From Skermanella pratensis (GTDB lineage Bacteria; Pseudomonadota; Alphaproteobacteria; Azospirillales; Azospirillaceae): a DNA stretch of 64,000 nucleotides. The translations under genes and the position numbers were made by a program. The notes below the pieces were generated by a model. That model was not told the DNA's origin and ran no database searches. It worked only from the letters and a program-made list of their open reading frames with translations. Position 1 is the first letter of the stretch. Every line of letters begins with the position of its first letter. Of the stretch, positions 9,256-17,104 are shown one piece after another. The stretch is taken from assembly GCF_008843145.1 (NCBI RefSeq), contig NZ_CP030265.1, forward strand, positions 1,591,001 to 1,655,000. The letters run 5' to 3'.

Positions 9256-11109
9256 ATGCATCCCTACCGGACCCACACCTGCGGTGCCCTGCGCGATACC
9301 GATGCCGGCCAGATCGTGCGCCTGTCGGGCTGGATCAATCGTAAGCGCGACCACGGCCAACTGCTGTTCATCGACCTGCGCGACCACTACGGCATGACGC
9401 AGTGCGTGATCGACAGCTCCAGCCCGCTGTTCCAGGTGGCCGAGGGGCTGCGCCTGGAATCGGTCATCACGGTCACCGGCAAGGTCGTCGGCCGCACGCC
9501 CGAGACGATCAACGACAAGCTGCCGACCGGCAGGATCGAGGTCCAGATCAAGGAACTGGCGGTCCAGAGCGCCGCCGAGCCGCTGCCGCTGCAGGTCAAC
9601 AGCGACGCCGACGCCGGCGAGGAGATCCGCCTGCGCTACCGTTTCCTGGACCTGCGGCGCGAGAAGATGCAGCAGAACATCCTGCTGCGCTCCCAGGTGA
9701 TCGCGTCGGTCCGCCGCCGGATGATCGAGCAGGGCTTCAACGAGTTCCAGACGCCGATCCTGACCGCCAGCAGCCCGGAGGGTGCCCGCGACTTCCTGGT
9801 GCCGAGCCGCATGCATCCCGGCAAGTTCTACGCGCTGCCGCAGGCGCCGCAGCAGTTCAAGCAGCTGCTGATGATGGCGGGATACGACCGCTACTTCCAG
9901 ATAGCTCCCTGCTTCCGCGACGAGGACAGCCGCGCCGACCGCAGCCCGGGGGAGTTCTACCAGCTCGATTTCGAGATGTCGTTCGTCACCCAGGAAGACG
10001 TATTCGCCGCAATCGAGCCCGTGCTTTACGGCGTCTTCGACGAGTTCGGCGGCTTCCGCCGCCCGGCCAAGCCGGAGCTGACCCCGTACCCGTTCCCGCG
10101 CATTCCCTATGCCGAGTCGATGCTGAAGTATGGCAACGACAAGCCGGACCTGCGCAACCCGCTGGTCATCACCGACGTGACGGCGGTGTTCCAGCGCGAC
10201 GACGTCGAGTTCAAGGCGTTCAAGTCGGTGATCGCCAAGGGCGGAGTGGTCCGCGCGATCCGCGCTCCTGATGTCGGCGACCGGCCGCGCAGCTTCTTCG
10301 ACAAGCTGAACGACTGGGCGCGCGGCCTGGGTGCTCCCGGCCTCGGCTACATCCTGTTCGAGGCCGGCGGCGGCAAGGGGCCGATCGCCAAGTTCGTGCC
10401 GGAAGCGGCCCAGGCGGCCCTGCGCGAGGCGGTCGGCCTGAGCGACGGCGACGCCGTGTTCTTCGTGTGCGACCAGCCGGGACCCGCCGCCAAGCTGGCC
10501 GGCTTCGCCCGGACCAAGATCGCCGAAGACCTGGACATCGTCGAGAAGAACGCCTTCCGGTTCTGCTGGATCGTCGATTTCCCGATGTACGAGCGCGACG
10601 AGGAGACCGGCAAGATCGACTTCAGCCACAACCCGTTCTCGATGCCCCAGGGCGGCCTGGAAGCTCTAGAGAACCAGGACCCGCTGACGATCAACGCCTA
10701 CCAGTACGATATCGTCTGCAACGGCATCGAGCTATCGTCGGGCGCCATCCGGAACCATCTGCCGGAGGTCATGTACAAGGCCTTCGCGATCGCCGGATAC
10801 CCGCCGGAGGAACTGGAAGCCCGTTTCGGCGGCATGCTGTCGGCGATGAAGCTGGGCGCCCCGCCGCACGGCGGCTCGGCCCCCGGTATCGACCGCATCG
10901 TCATGCTGCTGGCCGACGAGCCGAACATCCGCGAGGTCATCGTCTTCCCGCTCAACCAGCGCGCCGAGGACCTGCTGATGCAGGCACCGGCGCCGGTCCC
11001 GGCGGAACGGCTGAAGGAGCTGTCGATCAAGCTCGACCTGCCCAAGCCAAAGACGGTCGCCGCCCCACCGACGGCGGAGGGGACGGTTTCGCCGAAGGGA
11101 GCGGAATAG
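9256..11109 (+). CDS. aspS: Aspartyl-tRNA synthetase
   Basis: A 617-residue bacterial-type class IIb synthetase. It has an N-terminal OB fold for anticodon binding ([21 protein letters not shown]), motif 1 near [12 protein letters not shown], motif 2 around [18 protein letters not shown], the GAD insertion domain, and motif 3 near [13 protein letters not shown]. Many alphaproteobacteria that lack AsnRS use a non-discriminating AspRS with the GatCAB amidotransferase; whether that applies here cannot be read from this window. The C-terminal tail (about 25 residues after the catalytic core, rich in Lys/Pro/Ala) is unremarkable. The 206-bp gap to rnd should hold both promoters; a TTGACA at 9101 is a weak -35 candidate without a convincing -10. 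A strong terminator follows the gene. Confidence 0.97.
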   Translation: MHPYRTHTCGALRDTDAGQIVRLSGWINRKRDHGQLLFIDLRDHYGMTQCVIDSSSPLFQVAEGLRLESVITVTGKVVGRTPETINDKLPTGRIEVQIKELAVQSAAEPLPLQVNSDADAGEEIRLRYRFLDLRREKMQQNILLRSQVIASVRRRMIEQGFNEFQTPILTASSPEGARDFLVPSRMHPGKFYALPQAPQQFKQLLMMAGYDRYFQIAPCFRDEDSRADRSPGEFYQLDFEMSFVTQEDVFAAIEPVLYGVFDEFGGFRRPAKPELTPYPFPRIPYAESMLKYGNDKPDLRNPLVITDVTAVFQRDDVEFKAFKSVIAKGGVVRAIRAPDVGDRPRSFFDKLNDWARGLGAPGLGYILFEAGGGKGPIAKFVPEAAQAALREAVGLSDGDAVFFVCDQPGPAAKLAGFARTKIAEDLDIVEKNAFRFCWIVDFPMYERDEETGKIDFSHNPFSMPQGGLEALENQDPLTINAYQYDIVCNGIELSSGAIRNHLPEVMYKAFAIAGYPPEELEARFGGMLSAMKLGAPPHGGSAPGIDRIVMLLADEPNIREVIVFPLNQRAEDLLMQAPAPVPAERLKELSIKLDLPKPKTVAAPPTAEGTVSPKGAE

Positions 11110-11194
11110 GGGGAGCCGCTTAGGTCGGCGTTCGCCCGTCAGGGCCAACGCCGACACCCTGCACCGCAGTCGTCGATCGGAGCCGCTGAAAACG

Positions 11195-11233
11195 AAAAAG
11201 CCGCTGCGGAGGGATGCCCCGCAGCGGCTTTTT
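11195..11233. terminator. Bidirectional rho-independent terminator between aspS and rne
   Basis: A perfect 15-bp inverted repeat: arms 11195-11209 (AAAAAGCCGCTGCGG) and 11219-11233, loop of 9 nt. An A5 tract on one side and T5 on the other make it work in both directions, serving aspS from the left and the RNase E gene from the right (its stop is 49 bp away). Confidence 0.92.
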
Positions 11234-11281
11234 ACATGCTGCCCCGACCAGCCGGACGGGGCAGCAGCGTCTACGGCCGGA

Positions 11282-14200
11282 TCACTCCCGGTTCCACCAG
11301 CCCCGGCGTGCGGGACGCGACGGTTCATCGGGAGCCGCAGGCTCGGCTTCCGAGGCGGGCTCGGTCTCCGGGGCGGGCTGCGGTGCGGGTTCCACCGGTC
11401 CGGGAGCCACGTCCATGAAAAGATCGTCGCCGGCGCTGGGCTCCTGGGGCAGGGGCGCGGGCACGGGTTCCGGCACCTGCTCGACGGCGGACGCCTCGAT
11501 CACGGGTTCCGGTTCCGCGACCTTCTTCTTGCGGGGAGCCCGCTTGCGGACCGGCTTGGCAGGCGCCTCCGCGGCCGGGGCTTCCTCGGCCGGCGCTTCG
11601 GCGGCGGGCGCCTCCGCAGCCGGAGCCTCGGCTGCGGGTTCCGCGACCTTCTTCTTGCGGGGAGCCCGCTTGCGGACCGGCTTGGCGGGCGCCTCCGCGG
11701 CCGGGGCTTCCTCGACCGGCGCTTCGGCGGCGGGGACCTCCGCAACCGGTGCCGGTTCGGGCTGCTCGGCAACGATCTCCGCCGGAATGGCCGGTTCGCC
11801 CACCGTCACGGGAACGATTTCTTCCGGAGCCGCGGGTTCGGGTTCTGGAGCCGGCCCGGGCTCGGCCTGCGGCTGCCCGGCAACCGGTTCCGGCCGGGGA
11901 GCGGGCTCGGGTACCGGTTCGGACCCGGGTGCGGGCGGCGCGCCGATGTCGCCGAACGGATCGCCGAGATCGTCCTCATACGCCTGAACATGGACCGGTA
12001 CGGGCTGGTCGGCCTGGGGTTCGGACGCGGCGGGCTGCTCGGCCGCCGGCTCGGTCTCAGGTCCCTCCTGCTGATCGCCTTCGTCGCCGAAGCCGTTCTC
12101 GAAGTCGCCCTCGGCCCGGCCGCGGCCACGGCGGCGTCCCCCGCGCTTGCCGCGACGGCGCTTCTTGCGCAGGCCGTTCGCGTCGGTTTCGTCTGCCTGG
12201 CCGTTCTCCGACTCGTCACCGTCCTCGCCGTCATCGGCGTCGTCATCGCCGCCGGTGTCGAGATCGTTGTCGAAGTCCTCGGACTGCTGGTCGAGCGCGG
12301 TCTCCTCCACCGGTTCGTCGGCGGCTTCCTCGCGCTCCTCCTCGCCCTGGTCCTCGGTTCGGGTTTCCGTCCGGTCGTCGAACCGGCGGCGTCGGCGGGA
12401 CCGGCGGCGGCGGCGGTCGCCGCCGCGCTCCTCGCCCTGTTCCTGTGGAGCGGCGGCGGCGATGGGCTGAGCCTCCGCGGGTTCGGCGACCTCCACCTCT
12501 TCGGCCGCCTCGTCCTCCTCCGCTTCGCGTTCGAGCAGGCGGTCGGTCTCGGCGTAGATCCGCTCCGGGCTGATGACGGGGGCGATCTCCTCGCCGGCCT
12601 GGCGGGCCTTGATCCGCTCCAGGCGGTATTCCGGCGGGATCAGCGTGTCGTCGCCGAACAGGAAGACCCGGAAGCTGTAGCGGCGCTCGATGTCGGCCAG
12701 CGCGTCGCGCTTCTGGTTGAGGATATACAGCGCGATCTTGGTCGCCACATGGACCGTGATCTCGCTGGAGCGCTTGCGGATGCCTTCCTCCTCTATGGCG
12801 CGGAGAACATAGAGGGCGGCGGACTCGATGGAGCGGACCATGCCGGTGCCCGTGCAGTGCGGGCATTTCTCGAAGTTGGTCTCCATCAGGCTCGGGCGCA
12901 GCCGCTGGCGCGACAGTTCGAGCAGCCCGAAGGGCGAGATGCGGCCGAGCTGGATGCGCGCCCGGTCGTTCTTCATCGCCTCCTTGATGCGGCGTTCGAC
13001 CGCGGCGTTGTTCCGCGCGTCCTCCATGTCGATGAAGTCGATGACGATCAGCCCGGCAAGATCGCGCAGCCGCAGCTGGCGGGCGACCTCGTCCGCTGCC
13101 TCGAGGTTGGTCTTGTAGGCCGTCTCCTCGATGTTCCGCTCGCGTGTGGACCGGCCGGAATTGACGTCGATCGCGACCAGCGCCTCGGTCTGGTTGATGA
13201 CGATGTACCCGCCGGACTTGAGCTGGCAGACCGGGCTGTGGATCGCGTCGATCTGGCTTTCGACCTGATAGCGGAAGAACAGCGGGATCGTTTCGTCGCG
13301 GTAGCAGTGGACCTTCCGCGTGTGGCTAGGCATCAGCATGTGCATGAAGTCGCGGGCGACGCGGTAACCCGCTTCGCCTTCCACATGCACCTCGTCGATG
13401 TCGTTGGTGTAGAGGTCGCGGATCGACCGCTTGATCAGGTTCGCTTCCTCATAGATCAGCGCCGGCGCGCTCGACTGGAGCGTCAGGTCGCGGATGCTGT
13501 CCCAAAGCCGCAGCAGGTACTCCAGGTCGCGTTTTATCTCCGGCTTGGTCCGCTCCATTCCCGCGGTGCGCAGGATCACCGCCATGCCTTCGGGAATGTC
13601 CAGGTCCGAAAGCATTTCCTTCAGGCGCTTGCGGTCCTGCGGATTGGTGATCTTGCGCGAGATTCCGCCGCCGCGCCCGGTGTTGGGCATCAGCACGCAG
13701 TAGCGGCCGGGCAGGGACAGGTACGTGGTCAGGGCGGCGCCCTTGTTGCCGCGCTCCTCCTTGACGACCTGGACCAGCAGGATCTGCCGGCGCTTGATGA
13801 CTTCCTGGATCTTGTAGCTGCGCAGCGGGCGGGGACGGCGGCGCTGGACGTCCTCGGCCTCGTCGCCGACCAGTTCGTCCACCGGACCGTCGTCGGAGTC
13901 GCCTCGGCCGCGGGGGCCCTGGCGATCGTCGCGGCGGCCGCGCGGCGCGTCGTCGCCTTCGTCCTCGTCGGGGTCCTGGGAGTCGTTCCTGTCGTCGCCG
14001 TCGTCGGAGTCCAGGTTGCCGGAATACTCAGCTGCCGGCGTCCGCGGCGCGTAGTCGGCCACGGGCTCGGTGCCGGCGCCGAGTTCGCCCGCCGGGGCGG
14101 GCAGTTCCTCCGCGCCTGGGTGGGCGGCGTCGCCGGCCGGGGGGACGGCCGCGGGATCGTCGGACGGAGGCGCCGCGGCGTCCGGCTGGCGGTCGTTGGG

Positions 14201-15040
14201 ATAGCTCTCGTTCGGATCGTAGGGCTCGCTGCGCTCCTCGCGCGGCAGGCTGGCAGGCTGGTAGGTGGTGGGCTTGCCGTCGCCGGAACCGCCATCCTGC
14301 TCCCCGGCCCCGCCATCAGCGGACCCGTCACTATCGGCGGACCCGTCGCTGCTGGAGTCGTTTTCCGCCTGGAAGTCGGGTGCCGGTTCCTCAGGCGCGA
14401 ACCAGTCGTGCGGAATATCGTTCTCGGCGTGGTGAACGGCGCCCGCCTCGTCTTTGGTTCCGGCCGCCTGATCCATGGCGGGCTGCCCGTCCGGCGGCGT
14501 GGCGCCCGTGGGCTCCGGCTCGGAAGCGGCGGCAGCGGAGGGGGGGCTCGCATAGGGGGGCTGTTCGCCGGTTCCGGGAACGTCACCGGAAGACTCGGCC
14601 GCAGGGGGTTCCCGGGGCTGCTGACCGGCGTCGCCGCCGAAATCGTCGCGTCCGTCCCCGAACGACTCGGAGCGCCCGTGGCGCCGGGAGCCGCGGCCCG
14701 GCCGGGGATCGCCCATTTCCACGTCGGCGCCGATGGTGTCCTCGCGCTCTTCCAGGTCGCGTTCCTGGGCGAGCAGCGCTTCGCGGTCGGCGACCGGGAT
14801 GCGGTAATAATCCGGATGGATTTCGGAGAAGGCCAGGAAACCGTGGCGGTTGCCGCCGTACTCGACGAAGGCGGCCTGGAGCGATGGCTCGACCCGCGTC
14901 ACCTTGGCCAGGTAGATGTTGCCTTTTAACTGTTTCTTGCTGGCGATTTCGAAATCGAGTTCGTCCAGCTTGTTACCATTGACCACGACCACCCGAGTCT
15001 CCTCGGAATGGGTCGCGTCAATCAACATGCGCTTTGCCAT
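11282..15040 (-). CDS. rne: Ribonuclease E/G family, long alphaproteobacterial form
   Basis: A 1252-residue endoribonuclease that should nucleate the RNA degradosome and process rRNA/tRNA. It starts MAKRMLIDATHSEETRVVVV with a GAGG ribosome site. The S1 domain begins around residue 38 (GNIYLAKVTRVEPSLQAAFV) but is interrupted by an insertion of about 310 acidic, Pro/Gly-rich residues (roughly 97-405) before KIQEVIKRRQ resumes. Catalytic metal ligands are D625 (AIDVNSGR) and D668 (IDFIDM); the Zn-link is C726-P-H-C729. From about residue 833 a disordered tail follows, with Arg-rich blocks (RRRRSRRRRRF, KKRRRGKRGGRRRGRG) that probably bind RNA, acidic runs, and a duplicated Lys/Arg motif KPVRKRAPRKKK. 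The tail ends in a short Arg/Trp motif, probably a partner-binding site. Long open frames on the other strand here are antisense artefacts. Confidence 0.95.
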   Translation of the reverse strand: MAKRMLIDATHSEETRVVVVNGNKLDELDFEIASKKQLKGNIYLAKVTRVEPSLQAAFVEYGGNRHGFLAFSEIHPDYYRIPVADREALLAQERDLEEREDTIGADVEMGDPRPGRGSRRHGRSESFGDGRDDFGGDAGQQPREPPAAESSGDVPGTGEQPPYASPPSAAAASEPEPTGATPPDGQPAMDQAAGTKDEAGAVHHAENDIPHDWFAPEEPAPDFQAENDSSSDGSADSDGSADGGAGEQDGGSGDGKPTTYQPASLPREERSEPYDPNESYPNDRQPDAAAPPSDDPAAVPPAGDAAHPGAEELPAPAGELGAGTEPVADYAPRTPAAEYSGNLDSDDGDDRNDSQDPDEDEGDDAPRGRRDDRQGPRGRGDSDDGPVDELVGDEAEDVQRRRPRPLRSYKIQEVIKRRQILLVQVVKEERGNKGAALTTYLSLPGRYCVLMPNTGRGGGISRKITNPQDRKRLKEMLSDLDIPEGMAVILRTAGMERTKPEIKRDLEYLLRLWDSIRDLTLQSSAPALIYEEANLIKRSIRDLYTNDIDEVHVEGEAGYRVARDFMHMLMPSHTRKVHCYRDETIPLFFRYQVESQIDAIHSPVCQLKSGGYIVINQTEALVAIDVNSGRSTRERNIEETAYKTNLEAADEVARQLRLRDLAGLIVIDFIDMEDARNNAAVERRIKEAMKNDRARIQLGRISPFGLLELSRQRLRPSLMETNFEKCPHCTGTGMVRSIESAALYVLRAIEEEGIRKRSSEITVHVATKIALYILNQKRDALADIERRYSFRVFLFGDDTLIPPEYRLERIKARQAGEEIAPVISPERIYAETDRLLEREAEEDEAAEEVEVAEPAEAQPIAAAAPQEQGEERGGDRRRRRSRRRRRFDDRTETRTEDQGEEEREEAADEPVEETALDQQSEDFDNDLDTGGDDDADDGEDGDESENGQADETDANGLRKKRRRGKRGGRRRGRGRAEGDFENGFGDEGDQQEGPETEPAAEQPAASEPQADQPVPVHVQAYEDDLGDPFGDIGAPPAPGSEPVPEPAPRPEPVAGQPQAEPGPAPEPEPAAPEEIVPVTVGEPAIPAEIVAEQPEPAPVAEVPAAEAPVEEAPAAEAPAKPVRKRAPRKKKVAEPAAEAPAAEAPAAEAPAEEAPAAEAPAKPVRKRAPRKKKVAEPEPVIEASAVEQVPEPVPAPLPQEPSAGDDLFMDVAPGPVEPAPQPAPETEPASEAEPAAPDEPSRPARRGWWNRE
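11511..11734. repeat. Direct repeat inside the RNase E tail, period 126 bp
   Basis: Two copies of about 97 bp (11511-11607 and 11637-11733) differ at only two positions seen by eye (A/G at 11571 versus 11697, G/A at 11589 versus 11715). The period of 126 bp is 42 codons, so the reading frame is kept. Each copy encodes the basic motif KPVRKRAPRKKK flanked by Ala/Glu/Pro-rich sequence. It looks like a recent in-frame duplication of an RNA-binding linker. Confidence 0.85.
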
Positions 15041-15498
15041 ATGTCTACCTCATGACGCCGCCGGGCCCCCGCGCGACTTACGGGTGGCGGCGCGTCATCG
15101 TCAAAGGCGAAGCGTTCGGCACGGTTCCCGCCGGATCGTCTAACGGCGCTTTCCACAGCAGCCAGGACGGGCGGGGCACCGGACGCCGGGCTCCGGCCCG
15201 ACGGGGCCAAAGCCAGCTTCAAGGTTTCTCCTCCACCGCAAGTTCCATAAGCGCCACCCGGCCGGTGCGCTGCCTGAAAAAACCGATAATTGGCAGCACG
15301 TTACCCGAAGGCGACGCCGCCTCTCCCAAGTGGGGATCGGCGGAATGCGGTATGTCGCACCCCTACCATAATGGGGGGCGCCGCATTCCTCAATCACAGA
15401 ATTGTCTTGTTGGAATGGTGACAGTGGGCGAGGGCTCAACCAGCGCGGCACCCGGCAGGCACTTTGGCGGCCCCGCCGCGGGACTGAGGCAGTTTCTG
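15041..15498. other. 458-bp gap between divergent rne and amidase genes
   Basis: No convincing gene is present; frames here lack a ribosome site and conserved sequence. Close to the rne start there is an inverted repeat (GACGCCGCC near 15053 with GGCGGCG near 15096) that would fold in the rne leader. RNase E leaders are often structured because the enzyme cleaves its own message, so an autoregulatory 5' UTR is plausible but unproven. No clear -35/-10 pair was found for either gene. Confidence 0.4.
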
Positions 15499-16983
15499 AT
15501 GATCATGCTTGAACACTTTGATTTTCTTAGGCTATATGTAGAGCAAAATCGATCGATTGGGCCCTTTCGGAGACCGACGCTGCACGCGCTGATCCTGATC
15601 CTCGCCGTCTTCTGGCTGGCCGCGGCTCACGCGGGGCAGGCGGCTGCGCGGCCCGCGGTCCTCGACGCGCGCCTCGGCGTCCATCCGGACAAGACCCGGT
15701 TCGTGATGGAGGTCACCGACCACATCGACTTCCGGGTCTTCACGCTGCCCGATCCGTACCGGGTCGTGGTCGATCTGCCGGACCTCGACTGGGACGTCGC
15801 CGCCAACCGGGGCAATGCCGCCGCCGGGCTGGTGCGCGGCTACCGTTACGCCTCCTTCCAGCCGGGCACCCTCCGGCTGGTGCTGGAGGTCGCCGGCCCG
15901 GTCCGCGTCCGGGAGGCGTTCCTGATCCCCCCGCGCGACGGCAGGCAGCCGCGGTTCGTTCTCGACCTCGAGTCCGTGGGGGCCGGCACCTTCGCGGCGG
16001 AGCTGAGCCGGGTCCACGGAACGAGGGGGGGCGCCGACACCGCGGCGCCCCAGGTGCCGGCCTATACCGTCCCCCTGAGCACAGCCGCTGCGGCCACCCG
16101 GCCGGTTGCCCGCCTTCCGGACCCGCCGGCGGACACGGTCGCCGTCACCCTGTCCCCCGGCGCCGTGGCGGTCATTCCACCCCAGATGCCGCCGGGGCTC
16201 CGGGGGGAGGCGGGCGACGGTCCGGCGACGTTGGCCGCCCTGGGAACCGTGCCCCTGCCGCCCCGCCGGCCCGGTCCGCGGACCGATGCCAGGCGCGTCA
16301 TCGCGCTGGATCCCGGTCACGGAGGCGTCGATCCCGGCGCCATCAGCGTCACCGGGGTCTACGAGAAGGACATCACCCTGGCCATGGCGCGCGCGGTGCG
16401 CGACCAGCTCGTCGCGACGGGCCGGTACAGGGTCGTCATGACCCGGGACAGCGATGTCTTCCTCCGCCTGCGCGACCGCGTGGCACTGGCGCGGGAGGCC
16501 GGTGCCGACCTGTTCATTTCCCTGCATGCCGATTCGATCGGCAGCAGCGACATGCGTGGCATGTCGATCTATTCCCTGTCGGACAAGGCGTCCGACCGCG
16601 AGGCCGACATGCTGGCGGCCCGCGAGAACAGGGCCGACGCGCTCGGCGGCGTCAACCTGACGGCGGAGAACGACGAGGTCGTCAGCATCCTGATCGACCT
16701 CGCCCAGCGCGACACCATGAACCAGTCCCGCCGCCTCGCCAACCTTCTGGTCGAGGAGGTCGGGCGCCATACCAGGCTGGTGCCGCGTCCCCACCGCTCC
16801 GCCGGTTTCGCGGTGCTGACCGCTCCGGACGTGCCCTCGGTGCTGATGGAATTGGGCTACCTGTCAAGCCCGCATGACGCGAAACTGCTGGAGCAGTCGG
16901 AACATCGGGTCAGGATCGCCCGTTCGATTCGGCGGAGCATCGATGGGTATTTCGCCGCAAGGGCTGGCGTAAGTCGGTCTTGA
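15499..16983 (+). CDS. amiC: N-acetylmuramoyl-L-alanine amidase, AmiC type
   Basis: A 494-residue exported amidase that cuts the bond between muramic acid and the stem peptide, mainly at division septa. The start is the ATG at 15499 with GAGG 9 bp upstream; a longer open frame upstream has no such signal. The N-terminus has a positive region then a hydrophobic signal (LILILAVFWLAAAHAG) ending near residue 50. An AMIN domain (septum targeting, about residues 55-165) and a Pro/Ala-rich linker precede the Amidase_3 domain. Zinc ligands and catalytic residues are present: H274 (DPGHGG), E289 (YEKD), H343 (SLHAD) and E451 (MELGYLS). The next gene is PBP1A on the same strand after 121 bp, a common alphaproteobacterial order. 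In this class activity normally needs an EnvC/NlpD-like activator. Confidence 0.93.
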   Translation: MIMLEHFDFLRLYVEQNRSIGPFRRPTLHALILILAVFWLAAAHAGQAAARPAVLDARLGVHPDKTRFVMEVTDHIDFRVFTLPDPYRVVVDLPDLDWDVAANRGNAAAGLVRGYRYASFQPGTLRLVLEVAGPVRVREAFLIPPRDGRQPRFVLDLESVGAGTFAAELSRVHGTRGGADTAAPQVPAYTVPLSTAAAATRPVARLPDPPADTVAVTLSPGAVAVIPPQMPPGLRGEAGDGPATLAALGTVPLPPRRPGPRTDARRVIALDPGHGGVDPGAISVTGVYEKDITLAMARAVRDQLVATGRYRVVMTRDSDVFLRLRDRVALAREAGADLFISLHADSIGSSDMRGMSIYSLSDKASDREADMLAARENRADALGGVNLTAENDEVVSILIDLAQRDTMNQSRRLANLLVEEVGRHTRLVPRPHRSAGFAVLTAPDVPSVLMELGYLSSPHDAKLLEQSEHRVRIARSIRRSIDGYFAARAGVSRS

Positions 16984-17104
16984 CCTCAACATAGCCGCAT
17001 TCGATCTGCTAGTGTGTGTACCCGCAGGTTGGATCCTGACAGGCTGGTTCGGTCGAACCGCGGTCGGACGACCCGCGAGGCCTTCTTTCGTTCGTGGAAT
17101 ATTG

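Noticed and set aside
11990..14929. A 979-codon open frame on the plus strand opposite the RNase E gene
   Set aside because: It has no recognisable domain and low-complexity composition, and mirrors the codon bias of the conserved RNase E frame on the other strand. It is an artefact of high GC content.
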